DNA of 64,000 bases from UWMA-0277 sp965183885. Its GTDB lineage: Bacteria > Bacteroidota > Bacteroidia > Flavobacteriales > BACL11. Below the pieces are notes generated by a model. It saw nothing but the letters and a program-made list of their open reading frames with translations, was not told the origin of the DNA and did no database searches. Made by a program: the position numbers and the translations under genes. This document shows positions 43,013 to 51,868 of the stretch, one piece after another (position 1 is the stretch's first letter; each line of letters starts with the position of its first letter). The stretch covers positions 2,046,001 through 2,110,000 of the forward strand of contig OZ238992.1 of NCBI GenBank assembly GCA_965183885.1. Direction: 5' to 3'.

Positions 43013-44917
43013 ATGAAAGCTATTGATGTATTAATAAAATATTGGGGACACACTAACTTCCGGTTAAAGCAAGAAGAAATTATCAATCAAGTAATTGATA
43101 AAAAAGATACTCTTGCTCTTTTACCTACTGGTGGTGGAAAATCAATCTGTTTTCAAGTTCCTGCCCTAATGCAAGAAGGTATTTGCTTAGTGGTATCCCC
43201 TCTTATTGCTTTAATGGATGATCAAGTTCGTTTCCTAAAATCAAAAGGAATTAAGTCTGTTGCTATTACCTCTAATATGCATTATAGCGAAATTGACACA
43301 GCGCTTACCAATTGTATCTATGGAGGGGTTAAATTCTTATACCTTTCTCCTGAGCGCTTACAAAATGAATTGGTACAACAACGTATTAATGAGATGAACA
43401 TTAACCTCATTACTGTTGATGAAGCACATTGCATATCAGAATGGGGACATAATTTTAGGCCTGCCTACAGGCATATTTCGGAATTAAGAACCCTACTTCC
43501 AGATATACCAATATTAGCCCTTACAGCAACTGCTACTACTACTGTTATTAATGACATTCAGGATAATTTAGAATTTAAAGAACATAACCTTATTCAATCT
43601 TCATTTGTAAGAGAAAACATATCTTATGTTGTTGATAAAGTAGAAGATAAAAAAGCAAGATTACTAAAGCTAGTTGAAAAAATTAAAAGTTCAGTAATTG
43701 TTTATGTTGGTAGCCGACAAGCAGCTAAAGAAATTACAAGTTTCTTAATTCAGAATCATTATTCAGCAAATTATTACCACGGAGGGTTACCAACTAAGAC
43801 TAGAACTTTAAGGCAAGAAAGCTGGACTAAGAATCAAACCCGAATAATGGTAGCAACTAATGCTTTTGGGATGGGAATAGATAAAGCTGATGTAAAACTA
43901 GTTGTACATATGGAGTTACCCTCTACTATTGAGGCTTACTTTCAGGAAGCAGGTAGAGCAGGAAGAGATGGAAAACAAGCCTATGCTTTTTTACTTGCAA
44001 ATAATAAGGATGTAAAAAAACAGAAAGACCTATTAGAATTAAGATACCCTTCCGTTGAAGCAATTAAAGAATGTTATCAAAACATAGCTAATTATTTACA
44101 AATTGCCGCTCATACAATTATTGAAGAACCTATAACCTTTGATATAGTAGCTTTTAGTGAACGCTATAAATTTAGTACTTTAAAAACCTACAATATATTA
44201 AAGTATTTGGAAAAAGAAGAACTATTAAAGCTTACAGAGGCTATGCATACTCCTTCAAAGTTAATAATGAATGTAAATAATAATGAATTATATAAATTTC
44301 AGATAGCAAATAAATATTATGATAACTTTATTAAGTTATTATTACGATCCTATAGCAATCTGTTTAACAACTACACCACTATAAATGAAGAGCAAATTGC
44401 TATAAGGTTTAAAACTAATATTAGCGAAGTAAAAAGACTACTAAATAGATTGGTTCAGCTTGAGATAATAAAATACATTCCAAAAAATAACAACCCTCAA
44501 ATTACTTTTATAAAAGAAAGACAGGATGCTGATTACCTAGATCTTAATATAAAAAAATGGAACGATAGAAAAGCTTATGAAGAACATAAACTAGATAAAA
44601 TAACTAATTATGTTAATGAAACTGCAATATGCAGAAGTAAGCTATTATTAAATTATTTTGGAGAAACTAATAGTGACAATTGCAATAAATGTGATTATTG
44701 CGTAAAAGAAAAAAGAAGAAAAATTAAAGAAGCTGAGTTTCAAAAAATAAGTTCTAGAATTGAATCTGTTTTAATAAATACTGAACTTGAACTAGAGGAA
44801 ATTTGCACTTTACTACCTACTATTCCACATCAACAACTTATAGATGTACTACAGTACCTTTTTGATAATGATAAAGTTGGTAAGTTTGGGAATAAATATC
44901 AATGGAAAAGTATTTAG
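43013..44917 (+). CDS. recQ: ATP-dependent DNA helicase RecQ
   Basis: A 634-residue superfamily 2 helicase. Walker A is GGGKS at 40-44, the DEAH box at 136-139 in TVDEAHCISEWGHNFRPAYR, and the arginine-finger motif EAGRAGRDGK lies near 308-317. The RecQ zinc-binding cysteines are Cys540, Cys557, Cys560 and Cys563. A winged-helix region precedes them, and the C-terminus lacks a recognisable HRDC domain. It is a RecQ of the short type. A related long-type RecQ may exist elsewhere in the genome. Confidence 0.95.
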   Translation: MKAIDVLIKYWGHTNFRLKQEEIINQVIDKKDTLALLPTGGGKSICFQVPALMQEGICLVVSPLIALMDDQVRFLKSKGIKSVAITSNMHYSEIDTALTNCIYGGVKFLYLSPERLQNELVQQRINEMNINLITVDEAHCISEWGHNFRPAYRHISELRTLLPDIPILALTATATTTVINDIQDNLEFKEHNLIQSSFVRENISYVVDKVEDKKARLLKLVEKIKSSVIVYVGSRQAAKEITSFLIQNHYSANYYHGGLPTKTRTLRQESWTKNQTRIMVATNAFGMGIDKADVKLVVHMELPSTIEAYFQEAGRAGRDGKQAYAFLLANNKDVKKQKDLLELRYPSVEAIKECYQNIANYLQIAAHTIIEEPITFDIVAFSERYKFSTLKTYNILKYLEKEELLKLTEAMHTPSKLIMNVNNNELYKFQIANKYYDNFIKLLLRSYSNLFNNYTTINEEQIAIRFKTNISEVKRLLNRLVQLEIIKYIPKNNNPQITFIKERQDADYLDLNIKKWNDRKAYEEHKLDKITNYVNETAICRSKLLLNYFGETNSDNCNKCDYCVKEKRRKIKEAEFQKISSRIESVLINTELELEEICTLLPTIPHQQLIDVLQYLFDNDKVGKFGNKYQWKSI

Positions 44918-44931
44918 TAATTCCTAAACTG

Positions 44932-44939
44932 TAATTTTG
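44932..44939 (+). promoter_or_regulatory. Promoter -7 box for fmt, leaderless type
   Basis: TAATTTTG, a full TAnnTTTG match, ends four nucleotides before the fmt ATG at 44944. Confidence 0.6.
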
Positions 44940-44943
44940 TAGT

Positions 44944-45924
44944 ATGAAAATAGTATTTTTTGGAACTCCTTTTTTTGCAGCTACCAACCTTAAAGCCTTA
45001 ATTGACAACGGACATGAAATTGTAGCAATAGTTACAGCCCCTGACAGCAGAAAAGGAAGAGGTAAAAAACTAAAACCTACAGCAGTAAAAGAAATTGGTA
45101 TTGAATATAACATTCCTGTTTTACAACCTACAAACTTAAAAGATGAAGGCTTTCGTCAAGCATTAGAAGCTTTAAATGCTGATATTTTTGTTGTTGTAGC
45201 TTTTAGAATGTTACCAAAATCTGTTTGGAATTTACCACCTAAAGGAACTATTAATCTTCACACCTCTCTTCTGCCAAACTATAGAGGAGCAGCTCCTATT
45301 AACTGGGTGCTTATTAACGGTGAAACTCATACAGGTATTACCACCTTTTTTATTGATAAACAAATTGATTCAGGAGCTATTATTCAGCAAGAAAAAGTAA
45401 TGCTTAATACCTCAACTACAGCGGCAGAGTTACATAATATACTTATGAATAATGGAAGTACATTATTGATTAATACTCTAAAAAACATAGAAAAAGAAAA
45501 TGTAGCTTCTCAAGAGCAGATGCATACTTCAGCAATGAAAGATGCTCCAAAAATTACTAAAGAGCTTTGTAAAATTAATTGGAATAATTCTGTTGATGAA
45601 ATACACAATCTTATTAGAGGTCTCTCCCCTTTTATTAATAAAATGCCTCCATTAAAAGATGTTGCAATTTGCCCATCAGCTTGGTTTGTATTAAAAGATG
45701 AAAAAGGTTCAGAAAAAAGAATAAAAGTACAATACAGTAAAGTAGTTAGTGCTTCAAAAGAAGAGCATTTAAGTATTAACACTGATAATAAAAGCTTCTT
45801 TGAAATTACTATAAAAGATAAAGCAATTTCAATATTAAACTTACAAGCTGAAGGAAAAAATCCTATGACTATTCAGCAGTTTTTACAAGGAAATAAAATT
45901 AATGAAAGCTTTAGTATACTATGA
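44944..45924 (+). CDS. fmt: Methionyl-tRNA formyltransferase
   Basis: A 326-residue enzyme that formylates initiator methionyl-tRNA from 10-formyltetrahydrofolate. KIVFFGTPFFAATNLKAL at the start, NLHTSLLPNYRGAAPINW with the catalytic Asn and His around 104-121, and DKQIDSGAII with the catalytic Asp identify the N-terminal domain. The C-terminal tRNA-binding domain covers about 210-326. It overlaps the following RNA methyltransferase by four bases. Confidence 0.96.
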   Translation: MKIVFFGTPFFAATNLKALIDNGHEIVAIVTAPDSRKGRGKKLKPTAVKEIGIEYNIPVLQPTNLKDEGFRQALEALNADIFVVVAFRMLPKSVWNLPPKGTINLHTSLLPNYRGAAPINWVLINGETHTGITTFFIDKQIDSGAIIQQEKVMLNTSTTAAELHNILMNNGSTLLINTLKNIEKENVASQEQMHTSAMKDAPKITKELCKINWNNSVDEIHNLIRGLSPFINKMPPLKDVAICPSAWFVLKDEKGSEKRIKVQYSKVVSASKEEHLSINTDNKSFFEITIKDKAISILNLQAEGKNPMTIQQFLQGNKINESFSIL

Positions 45925-46607
45925 GTAAGCTAACTCATGATTTAGTAAATTACCTAAAGAACTTTGTAACTGATGAAAGACGTGATCTTTTTGAAGAAAA
46001 GATTCAACAAAGAACAAAACACATAACAGTAGTTTTAGAAAATGTATTTCAGGCAAGAAATATTTCAGCATCTATTCGTTCGGCTGATTGTTTTGGAATA
46101 CAAGATGTACATGTAATAGAAAATGATAACCTATTTGAAGATAATACTGAGGTATCAATGGGAGCAACTAAATGGATTAACCTTAAACATTATAACCAAA
46201 AAGCACACAATACAGTAGATGCTATAAAAGATTTAAAAGCAAAAGGTTATCAAATAGTAGCTACTACACCTCATAATACTGATGTTGACTTATACGAATT
46301 AGATGTTACAAATAATAAGGTAGCTTTAATTTTTGGAGCAGAAGTACTAGGTTGTAGTGAACAAGCTCTTGAACTTGCTGATAAAAGAATGAAAATCCCT
46401 ATGTATGGTTTTACTGAAAGCTTTAATATTTCTGTTTCAGTATCTTTGTGTTTACAGCACCTTACTTATAAATTAAGAGCTGCTGCTTTTGATTACAGGA
46501 TGACCGAAAACGAAAGAAATGAGGTATTATTAAAATGGTTAAGAAAGAGTATAAAATCATCTGCTCAAATTGAGGAACAATTCTTAGAAAAATATGATAA
46601 AAAATAA
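45921..46607 (+). CDS. TrmH-family (SpoU) RNA methyltransferase
   Basis: A 228-residue SPOUT methyltransferase with the knot motifs ARNISASIRSADCFGIQDVH at about 42-61, VALIFGAEVLGCSEQALELA and PMYGFTESFNISVSVSLCLQ near the C-terminus. The N-terminal extension of about 35 residues and the short C-terminus match the TrmH type that methylates tRNA Gm18, but rRNA specificity cannot be excluded. It is coupled to fmt by a four-base overlap. Confidence 0.88.
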   Translation: MSKLTHDLVNYLKNFVTDERRDLFEEKIQQRTKHITVVLENVFQARNISASIRSADCFGIQDVHVIENDNLFEDNTEVSMGATKWINLKHYNQKAHNTVDAIKDLKAKGYQIVATTPHNTDVDLYELDVTNNKVALIFGAEVLGCSEQALELADKRMKIPMYGFTESFNISVSVSLCLQHLTYKLRAAAFDYRMTENERNEVLLKWLRKSIKSSAQIEEQFLEKYDKK

Positions 46608-46611
46608 TTCT

Positions 46612-46619
46612 TATATTTG
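46612..46619 (+). promoter_or_regulatory. Promoter -7 box for the THX gene
   Basis: TATATTTG, a full TAnnTTTG match, ends 18 nt before the ATG at 46638. Confidence 0.6.
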
Positions 46620-46637
46620 ACAAAAAATATTTGAATT

Positions 46638-46868
46638 ATGGGAAGAGGAGATAGAAAATCAAGAAAAGGAAAAATCTTTAAAGGATCATATGGAAATACA
46701 AGACCTAAAAAGGTAGCTACTGAAGTTTATGTTGCTAAACCAAAAAAAGTAGAAGAGAAAAAAGAAAAAGTAGTTAAAAAAGCAACTGTTAAGAAAACTG
46801 CTGCCAAAAAGAAGTCTGCTGCTAAAAAAGCAACTACTAAGAAGAAAACTACAACAAAAAAAGCTTAA
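46638..46868 (+). CDS. 30S ribosomal protein THX with histone H1-like tail
   Basis: A 76-residue protein. The first 26 residues (GDRKSRKGKIFKGSYGNTRP core) match the ribosomal THX peptide first known from Thermus, which is buried in the 30S head. Residues about 36-76 are an almost pure Lys/Ala/Thr tail (KKTAAKKK, KKATTKKKTTTKKA) like bacterial histone H1-type proteins. Tails of this kind occur in Bacteroidota THX proteins, but this one is long compared with the 26-residue Thermus peptide. A short hairpin (AGGTTA/TAACCT, 46885-46902) overlapping the end of pdxH may stop transcription. Confidence 0.85.
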   Translation: MGRGDRKSRKGKIFKGSYGNTRPKKVATEVYVAKPKKVEEKKEKVVKKATVKKTAAKKKSAAKKATTKKKTTTKKA

Positions 46869-46887
46869 AGTTTAGTTATATTTTAGG

Positions 46888-47526
46888 TTAAGGAGCTAAC
46901 CTTTTAGCTTCCCAGGTTCCGTCTTGGTTAATTTCATAAACTAACCTATCGTGCAATCTTGAAGGTCTTCCTTGCCAAAATTCTACAGTTTTAGGACTTA
47001 TGCAATAGCCTCCCCAATGTAATGGCCTTTCAACTTCTTCACCTTTAAACTTACTTTCAATTTTATTTAAGGTATCCATAAAATTGTAATACATATTTAT
47101 TGCCTTACTCTGATCTGATACCCAAGCTCCCATCTGACTCTCTCTTGGTCTACTTTTAAAATAAGCATCAGAGTCTGCAGCTGATATCCTTTCAGCAGTA
47201 CCTACAATTCTTACTTGTCGCTCTAACTCAGGCCAATAAAAATTAAGTGCAACATTATTATTATGCTCAATATCGGCAGCCTTATTACTTGAATAATTAG
47301 TAAAAAATGTAAACCCATTTTCATTAACTGCCTTTAGCAACACTACTCTTGATGCTGGAATACTTTCTAATGAAACAGTAGATAAGACACAAGCATTTGC
47401 TTCATCTTTATTCACTGCTAAAGCATCTGAAAACCACTTTAAAAAATAATCAATCGGATTATCAGATATATTACTAAAGTCAATTTTTGACTTCTTATAA
47501 TTTAATCTTATATTTTTAATATTCAT
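46888..47526 (-). CDS. pdxH: Pyridoxamine 5'-phosphate oxidase
   Basis: A 212-residue FMN enzyme that makes pyridoxal 5'-phosphate from the pyridoxine or pyridoxamine phosphate. SRVVLLKAVNENGFTFFTNY, ALNFYWPELERQVRIVGTAE, SRPRESQMGAWVSDQS and VEFWQGRPSRLHDRLVYE with the C-terminal RLAP are all family signatures. It converges on the THX gene with 19 bases between them and has its own -7 box. Confidence 0.96.
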   Translation of the reverse strand: MNIKNIRLNYKKSKIDFSNISDNPIDYFLKWFSDALAVNKDEANACVLSTVSLESIPASRVVLLKAVNENGFTFFTNYSSNKAADIEHNNNVALNFYWPELERQVRIVGTAERISAADSDAYFKSRPRESQMGAWVSDQSKAINMYYNFMDTLNKIESKFKGEEVERPLHWGGYCISPKTVEFWQGRPSRLHDRLVYEINQDGTWEAKRLAP

Positions 47527-47568
47527 AGGTACTCTTTATTTACAATCCTTATATTTACAAAAGTTTAA

Positions 47569-47576
47569 CAAAGATA
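47569..47576 (-). promoter_or_regulatory. Promoter -7 box for pdxH
   Basis: On the minus strand this reads TATCTTTG, a full TAnnTTTG match, 42 nt before the pdxH ATG. Confidence 0.55.
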
Positions 47577-47584
47577 TTTTATTT

Positions 47585-48136
47585 ATGTTGAAAGCAAAAA
47601 AAGGAAGAGTATTAATTTCTGACCCTTCATTAAAAGACCCCGTATTTTTTAAGAGTGTAGTGCTGCTTACTCATCATAACAATGATGAAACTATAGGTTT
47701 AGTATTAAATAACCCAACAAAAATAAAACTAAACGATATCTTGGAAAACGTTTCCTCAAGTGATTTTCTAATCTATTTAGGAGGGCCTGTAGAAAAAAAC
47801 ACAATACAGTTTTTACATACACTAGGAGACACTATACCTGAATCAAAACAAATACTAGAAGGGCTATATTGGGGAGGAAATTTTGATGTTGTACTTGAAC
47901 TTATTAACAGTAATAAAATTAGTAATAATCAGATTCGATTTTTTGCTGGTTATTCAGGGTGGGGTATTGAGCAACTAAACAATGAAATAAGAGAAGATTC
48001 ATGGCTTGTACAAAGAAGTACAAAAGAAGTTTGCATGCAATATTCTAATGCTAAACTTTGGAGTGATATTATAAAAAAACAATCAGGAAAATATGCTATA
48101 TGGGCCAACTTACCTAAAGACCCAAGCTTAAATTAA
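47585..48136 (+). CDS. YqgE/AlgH family protein
   Basis: A 183-residue protein of the UPF0301 (YqgE/AlgH) family. The blocks GRVLISDPSLKDPVFFKSVV, ETIGLVLNNPTKIKL, LYLGGPV-like IYLGGPVEKN, and FAGYSGWGIEQLNNEIRED are all typical. Members are single-domain cytoplasmic proteins of unknown biochemical function, linked to alginate regulation in Pseudomonas. It diverges from pdxH, and its last 23 bases overlap the facing aminotransferase gene. Confidence 0.92.
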   Translation: MLKAKKGRVLISDPSLKDPVFFKSVVLLTHHNNDETIGLVLNNPTKIKLNDILENVSSSDFLIYLGGPVEKNTIQFLHTLGDTIPESKQILEGLYWGGNFDVVLELINSNKISNNQIRFFAGYSGWGIEQLNNEIREDSWLVQRSTKEVCMQYSNAKLWSDIIKKQSGKYAIWANLPKDPSLN

Positions 48137-48938
48137 TCAGCTCTTGCTGTAAAGCTTCTCCTCTATCAAAAGTAAATCCTTTAAAAGTATTCTCATCTTT
48201 TATTGACTCTATTGATGTTATACCACTAATAGCATTAGTAACAAATACTTCATCAGCCAGCATAAGGTCATTAATATTTAGAGTCCTCTCCTTAATATTC
48301 TTATCTAAACTTAATAAGAGGTTACGCATTGTTCCTGCAACACAACCATCACTAATTGGTGGAGTAATTACTACATCATCTTTAACAATAAACAAATTAG
48401 AGTTACTTGTTTCTATAACATCAAAGTTACTATTAAATAATATAGAGTTATCTATTTTCTTCTCTCTTGCATATATCGCTCCTAAAACTGAAACCAAAGC
48501 ATTAGAAGATTTAATATTAGATAAGCTTCCTTTTGCCTTTAATTGCTCCCTGTAAGCACAAAGCTTTATTGGTGTATTATGTGTAAATCCAGTATCCAAT
48601 TCTTCTATTGTAATTAATACATTTACAGCTGAACTATCAGGTAGATACTTTCCTACTCCACCCCTGCTCAATTTTATTTTAGCATTAGCATTTTGTATCT
48701 TATTAAGTGTAATTAATTTATCTAAAATTATCCTTAAATCATCTTTAAAAGGAATTATCCTTAACACCTTAAAAGCTAAATCTATTCTTTTAAGGTGAGC
48801 ACTTAAGTTAAAAACAGTAGCATTTATTATCCTAACAGATTCAAAAAAACCATCTCCATAGTTAAAAGCCCTATCTGTACCTTTAATACATAAATCCTCT
48901 TTATTTATAAATTGTGAATTATAATAAATTACTGACAC
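48114..48938 (-). CDS. Class IV aminotransferase family protein
   Basis: A 274-residue PLP enzyme of fold type IV (branched-chain aminotransferase, D-amino acid aminotransferase and aminodeoxychorismate lyase family). DRAFNYGDGFFESVRI at about 22-37 and the PLP lysine Lys143 in NIKSSNALVS are visible, along with VIETSNSNLFIVKDD and GCVAGTMRNLLL. Size and motifs lean to the PabC-like group, so para-aminobenzoate synthesis is a good guess, not a certainty. The start is GTG at 48938. The 3' end overlaps the facing YqgE gene by 23 bases. Confidence 0.85.
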   Translation of the reverse strand: MSVIYYNSQFINKEDLCIKGTDRAFNYGDGFFESVRIINATVFNLSAHLKRIDLAFKVLRIIPFKDDLRIILDKLITLNKIQNANAKIKLSRGGVGKYLPDSSAVNVLITIEELDTGFTHNTPIKLCAYREQLKAKGSLSNIKSSNALVSVLGAIYAREKKIDNSILFNSNFDVIETSNSNLFIVKDDVVITPPISDGCVAGTMRNLLLSLDKNIKERTLNINDLMLADEVFVTNAISGITSIESIKDENTFKGFTFDRGEALQQELINLSLGL

Positions 48939-48988
48939 TTAAAAATTGCTTATTATTTGTAAATTGCGAACCTACATAAAAATACTCT

Positions 48989-51826
48989 ATGAATAAAATT
49001 TTACTCTTAGCTTTTATACTCCTATATAATCTTAGTTTCGGACAAACAAATATACAAGGTATTGTAAGTGATGGACTAACAAAAGAAACCTTAATTGGAG
49101 CTAATGTTATTGTTAAAGGAGAAAACACTGGTACTTCTACTAATTTTAATGGGCAATACTCATTAACGATTAATAAAGAACTTCCTATAACTTTAGAGCT
49201 TTCTTTTTTAGGATATAAAACCATTGAAGTTGTTATTAAAAATAATAGACCTAAACCTATTTTACTATTCCCTGACAGTAAAAGTTTAAAAGAAGTAAAA
49301 ATAATTGATTCTAGAATCACAGAAAAACAAAAAGAAGCTGCTCTTACTGTTGAAGCTCTAGATATAATTGCTATTAAAGAAACTCCATCAGCAAACTTTT
49401 ATGATGGACTAGGTGCGCTAAAAGGTGTAGATATTACTGCTGCTAGTTTAGGGTTTAAAGTAATTAATACCAGAGGGTTTAATAGTACTTCTCCTGTAAG
49501 ATCATTACAAATAATTGATGGAGTAGATAATCAATCCCCTGGACTAAATTTTTCATTAGGAAATTTTCTAGGATCATCGGAACTTGATATTATGAAAGTT
49601 GAAATAATACAAGGTGCCAGTTCAGCTTATTACGGACCAAATGCTTTTAATGGAGTAATTAGTATGACCAGTAGAAATCCTTTTATGCAGCCTGGATTAG
49701 CTATACAATATAAATTTGGAGAAAGAGAACTTTTTGAAAATTCTATTCGCTTTGCAGAAGTAGTAAAAGATAAAGAAGGAAATAACCTTTTTGCTTATAA
49801 AATTAATGTCTCTTACATGAAAGCTCATGATTGGGAGGCTGATAATATGGCTGCTGTTGATGGCACTACTCCAGCAAGTAACCCTGGAGGCTATGATGCT
49901 ATAAATAGATATGGTGATGAAGATACAGATGGTAGTTTAAATGATGTTTCTAATAATTTTAATCTAAATTATTTTGATTTCCCTGGTTTAGGAAAGTTTC
50001 ACCGTACCGGTTATATGGAAAAGGATATCGTAGATTACAATACTGAGAATCTAAAAGCTCAAACTTCACTTCATTATATGTTAAATGAAAAAACTGAGGT
50101 TATCTATGGTCTAAATTATAGCACAGGAACAACTGTTTATCAAGGTGATAATAGAATTAGCCTAAAAAACATTGAGTTTGTACAACATAAATTTGAAGTA
50201 GTACAAAAAGATAAATTCTTTATTAGAGCCTACCGAACTAAGGAAGATGCTGGAGATTCTTATGATGCTGTATTTACTGCACTAAAGCTACAAGAATATA
50301 ATACTATTTCTAATCAAGACTGGTACACAGCATATAAAAACAATTGGAGAGATAATTTTTCGTGGGGAAATGTAAATTGGTCCAAACCTGACCTAGTATT
50401 TAACCCTATTACATTCCAGACAGAATATTACTTTAATGGTAACCCTATTGATATATTGGATTGGATGAGTATGAGTGATTCTGTTATTAACTCAAATGCT
50501 GAGCAAATTATAGCAACACATAAAAATGTAAGAGATTTAACTGATTTTGAAACAAACAGGCTAGAACCAGGAACTGATGCATTTAATGATGCCCTAGAAG
50601 ATATCACTTCAAAAGTATCATACTTAGAAGGTGGAACAGGATTCTATGATAAATCATCACTAAACCATATTCATTCAGAGTATCAATTTAACCCAGAATT
50701 TGCAACGATTAAAATTGGAGCAAACTTCAGGCAATATACTCCTGATACTAAAGGAAGTTTATTTATGGATACTGCAAGTAAAATTGTAAACAATGAAGCT
50801 GGTTTATATTCTGGTTTTGAAACAGATTTATTTGGAGAGGTATTAAAAATAAGTGCTACCCTTAGAGCAGATAAAAATGAAAATTTTGATTTAAACTTCT
50901 CCCCTGCTACTTCTTTAGTTTATAAACCAACTGAAAAGGATGTAATTAGACTATCTTTTTCTTCTGCTATTCGTAACCCAACATTATCTGACCAATACTT
51001 ATTTTATAATGTTGGGAGAGCTATACTTATTGGAAACCTTAATGGGCATGGTACTGATTATGGTGAGAATTTAGTTACTGTTGAATCATTAATAAATTAT
51101 TATCTTCCTGCTCAACAATCAAAAGATAGTTTAATTTTTTTTAGTGTAGACCCTATACAACCTGAAAAAGCTAAATCATTTGAAATAGGATATAGAAGTA
51201 CATTCTTCAACAAACTTTATCTTGATGCCAACTATTACTACTCAGAATATACTGATTTTATTGGTTATAAAATAGGTGTCAAATATGACACCATTGGAAA
51301 TGATAACCCTGATGCTTATGAAATATCATTGCAATCATTACAAGCTTACCGTATGGCTGCAAATGCTAAAAACACGGTAACTACTCAAGGTGCATCTATT
51401 GGACTTAACTATTATATAAACCCTACATTTACCCTGAATGCTAATTATTCTTGGAATAAATTAAATGAAGAAGGAACAGAAGACCCAATTATCCCTGCAT
51501 ACAATACTCCTGAACATAAATATAATTTAGGGCTTGTGGGAAGGGATCTGAATTTTTCTAATACAAAACTATATTTAAGAGATTTTGGGTTTAGTATTAA
51601 TTATAAATGGGTTGAAGGATTTAAATACGAAGGATCTCCTCAATTTACTGGTAATGTGCCTACATACGATTTAATTGATGTTCAGGTTAGTAAAAAACTA
51701 ACTGAATTAAATGCTACTATTAAATTAGGATCATCTAACATATTAAATAATATGCACTATGAAGTTTATGGAGGTCCTTATATTGGTAGGATGACCTATT
51801 GCTCAATATTATTTGAACTAAATTAA
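48989..51826 (+). CDS. TonB-dependent receptor, SusC-like
   Basis: A 945-residue outer membrane receptor. A signal peptide (to about residue 20), a CarbopepD_reg_2 domain (IQGIVSDGLTKETLIGANVI, about 22-85), a plug (GLGALKGVDITAASLGFKVI, GFNSTSPVRSLQIIDGVDNQ) and a long barrel of about 680 residues ending in YCSILFELN. It pairs with the secreted T9SS cargo gene 42 bases downstream instead of a SusD. Ligand not known. Confidence 0.93.
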   Translation: MNKILLLAFILLYNLSFGQTNIQGIVSDGLTKETLIGANVIVKGENTGTSTNFNGQYSLTINKELPITLELSFLGYKTIEVVIKNNRPKPILLFPDSKSLKEVKIIDSRITEKQKEAALTVEALDIIAIKETPSANFYDGLGALKGVDITAASLGFKVINTRGFNSTSPVRSLQIIDGVDNQSPGLNFSLGNFLGSSELDIMKVEIIQGASSAYYGPNAFNGVISMTSRNPFMQPGLAIQYKFGERELFENSIRFAEVVKDKEGNNLFAYKINVSYMKAHDWEADNMAAVDGTTPASNPGGYDAINRYGDEDTDGSLNDVSNNFNLNYFDFPGLGKFHRTGYMEKDIVDYNTENLKAQTSLHYMLNEKTEVIYGLNYSTGTTVYQGDNRISLKNIEFVQHKFEVVQKDKFFIRAYRTKEDAGDSYDAVFTALKLQEYNTISNQDWYTAYKNNWRDNFSWGNVNWSKPDLVFNPITFQTEYYFNGNPIDILDWMSMSDSVINSNAEQIIATHKNVRDLTDFETNRLEPGTDAFNDALEDITSKVSYLEGGTGFYDKSSLNHIHSEYQFNPEFATIKIGANFRQYTPDTKGSLFMDTASKIVNNEAGLYSGFETDLFGEVLKISATLRADKNENFDLNFSPATSLVYKPTEKDVIRLSFSSAIRNPTLSDQYLFYNVGRAILIGNLNGHGTDYGENLVTVESLINYYLPAQQSKDSLIFFSVDPIQPEKAKSFEIGYRSTFFNKLYLDANYYYSEYTDFIGYKIGVKYDTIGNDNPDAYEISLQSLQAYRMAANAKNTVTTQGASIGLNYYINPTFTLNANYSWNKLNEEGTEDPIIPAYNTPEHKYNLGLVGRDLNFSNTKLYLRDFGFSINYKWVEGFKYEGSPQFTGNVPTYDLIDVQVSKKLTELNATIKLGSSNILNNMHYEVYGGPYIGRMTYCSILFELN

Positions 51827-51868
51827 ATTTTGTATTATTGTAACATATTAATAATAAAAAAAATAGAT

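Noticed and set aside
46885..46902. AGGTTA/TAACCT hairpin between THX and pdxH as a terminator
   Set aside because: Only 6-bp arms, and it overlaps pdxH codons; recorded in the THX entry, not as a feature.
51830..51868. TTG start before the T9SS cargo
   Set aside because: It adds residues before a clear signal peptide; the ATG at 51869 is standard.
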